From: DASUPK01 sp963747425
Lineage (GTDB): Bacteria; Actinomycetota; Thermoleophilia; Solirubrobacterales; 70-9
Reading direction: 5' to 3'
NCBI GenBank assembly: GCA_963747425.1
Contig: CAVVFJ010000010.1
Location: 1-34,936, forward strand
DNA: 34,936 nucleotides
Both the position numbers and the translations under genes were made by a program. Within the stretch, counting starts at the first letter, position 1, and every line of letters begins with the position of its first letter. The notes under the pieces are model-generated. The model worked only from the letters and a program-made list of their open reading frames with translations. It was not told the origin of the DNA and made no database searches. Below are positions 33,871 through 34,936 of the stretch, piece after piece.

Positions 33871-34451
33871 CTAGCGAAAAGCGCACCCCTCCAGGTGGTC
33901 GTTGACCAGCCCGATGGCCTCCATCGTCGCGTAGGCGGTGGTCGGTCCGACGAAGACGAAGCCCCGGCGCTTGAGCTCCTTGGCCAGCGCCTTGGACTCC
34001 TCGGTGATCGCTCGGGATCGTCGGAGCCGGTCTTCGGCGCCGGGCGCGCGCCGGGTCCGGGGCGAAGCTCCAGATCAGCTCGTCGAGCGACTCTCCGGCC
34101 GCGTGCAGCTCCCGAGCCGCCTTCGCGTTGGTGATCGCGGCCTCGATCTTCTTGCGGTTGCGGACGATGCCCGCGTCGGCGAGCAGCCGCTCGACGTCCC
34201 TCGTCTCCGTACGCGGCGACCTTCTCGACGTCGAAGCCGTCGAATGCGCGCCGGAAGTTCTCGCGCTTGCGCAGGATCGTCAGCCAGGAGAGCCCCGACT
34301 GGAAGGCCTCGAGGGTGAGCCGCTCGAACAGCTCGGTCTCGCCATGCAGCGGCCGGCCCCATTCGGTGTCGTGGTAGTCGACGTAGTCGGGCGAGCCCAG
34401 GGCCCAAGGACAGCGCGGCTTGCCGTCGGGTCCCTCCTCCACGCCGTTCAC
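33871..34451 (-). CDS. tag: DNA-3-methyladenine glycosylase I (Tag), frame broken
   Basis: The protein removes 3-methyladenine from alkylated DNA. The first frame gives RCPWALGSPDYVDYHDTEWG, LFERLTLEAFQSGLSWLTIL and RKRENFRRAFDGFDVEKVAA. A second frame gives DVERLLADAGIVRNRKKIEA and AITNAKAARELHAAGESLDE. The last gives GFVFVGPTTAYATMEAIGLV and NDHLEGCAFR. All four zinc-snap residues are kept (Cys of RCPW, His of YHD, His and Cys of NDHLEGC), as is the catalytic Glu in LEAFQSGLSW. Breaks occur near 34198-34203 and at least twice between 34000 and 34070. GTG 34451 overlaps the hemoglobin stop as GTGA. With every functional residue present, read errors are more likely than decay. Confidence 0.8.
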
Positions 34452-34921
34452 GGCTCGTACGGCGGAGCCACGCCCCAGCCCCAGCGCGGCGTCGGCGCCT
34501 CCTGGGGCACGTCGTCGGCGCCGGGCTGTGAGTTGTGGAGGGCGAGGCGCGTGCCCCACTCGACGTAGGCCATGAAGGCGAGCGGAACTCGGGGTCGTCG
34601 GGGAGGCCGGCGTCGTCGGCGGCCATGCTCATCAGGGTCGCGAAGCGCAGGCGCTGCTCCGGGGTGATCCCGAGGTCACGGTGCTTGCCGACCATGCGGT
34701 GGTAGCCGCCGAGCTTCTCGGTGTAGTCGGCCGGCCCGCCGAAGACCTCGATCCACCAGAGAGTCACGTTGTGGCGATGCTCCTCGCTGACGCCGCCGGG
34801 GAAGAGCGGAGAGATCAGCTCGTCGCCCTCGACCCGGTCGTAGAAGGCGCCGATCAGCCGCTCGAAGGCCTCGCGTTCGCCCGCCCACTCGTACAGCGTC
34901 GGTGGATTCCCCCTCGGCCAT
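34448..34921 (-). CDS. Group II truncated hemoglobin, frame broken
   Basis: Corrected reading gives a globin of about 157 residues: LYEWAGEREAFERLIGAFYD, GDELISPLFPGGVSEEHRHN, VTLWWIEVFGGPADYTEKLG and GYHRMVGKHRDLGITPEQRL. The tail is AYVEWGTRLALHNSQPGADD and WGWGVAPPYEP. The proximal heme ligand is the His in GKHRDLGI and the distal B10 Tyr is in FYDRV. Such globins bind O2 and may detoxify NO or peroxides. Frame changes occur near 34897-34905 (just after the MAEGES start) and near 34579-34583. ATG 34921 is the last possible start in the window. The downstream tag gene overlaps by four bases. Confidence 0.78.
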
Positions 34922-34936
34922 GGACTGAAGCTACAG

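Noticed and set aside
31966..34134. A 722-residue hydrolase
   Set aside because: Recognisable family sequence ends near 33260, and the remainder is antisense to better-supported minus-strand genes.
1..34936. CRISPR arrays, insertion sequences or phage genes
   Set aside because: No regularly spaced repeats, transposase or integrase motifs, or terminal inverted repeats were noticed.

Overview
The window is high-GC DNA of a Gram-positive-type actinobacterium. A six-gene mce operon, a DUF3556 protein, a secreted sulfatase with FGly motif, a group II truncated hemoglobin and a tRNA-Glu with a G1-U72 pair all fit Actinomycetota. My guess, by inference only, is a deep lineage such as Thermoleophilia/Solirubrobacterales. 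No mobile element, CRISPR array, phage gene or integrase was seen. Single-base frame breaks are frequent towards both ends and rare in the middle, so many are probably assembly or read errors rather than gene decay.

Layout. 1-3.4 kb: a frame-broken CHASE-GGDEF diguanylate cyclase, a secreted GH25 muramidase, and a MEDS-HATPase regulator. 3.4-6.3 kb (minus): a sulfatase followed by a lactate 2-monooxygenase-type flavoenzyme. 6.3-9.5 kb: a coupled pair of DUF3556 membrane protein and phytoene-desaturase-like FAD oxidoreductase. 9.5-11.7 kb: a degenerate EAL protein, tRNA-Leu(CAG), tRNA-Glu(CTC), a membrane-anchored cupredoxin and a small VOC protein. 11.9-20.9 kb: six mce genes (A to F) joined by 4-base stop/start overlaps, with no yrbE permease genes upstream and a frameshift in the last gene. 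21.0-21.9 kb: a secreted protein of unknown function and a strong terminator.

21.99-28.5 kb is the most interesting part. A cobalamin riboswitch heads a tightly coupled operon. It encodes a secreted DUF4430-like protein with RTX-type repeats, a DUF4430 lipoprotein, EcfT, a fused double EcfA ATPase, and an ECF S-component fused to a six-repeat prenyltransferase/squalene-cyclase-like toroid with a C-terminal membrane anchor. Mammalian intrinsic factor and transcobalamin are built from an alpha6/alpha6 toroid plus a DUF4430-like beta domain that clamp B12 between them. The operon therefore looks like a bacterial B12 capture-and-uptake machine made from the same two folds, split between surface proteins and the transporter itself.

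28.5-33.3 kb continues on the plus strand with short gaps: a small nitroreductase, GlpD, a divergent Rho-like ATPase with altered catalytic motifs, and a class C beta-lactamase-fold hydrolase. On the minus strand to the end lie an unrecognised protein, a frame-broken Tag glycosylase and a frame-broken truncated hemoglobin.
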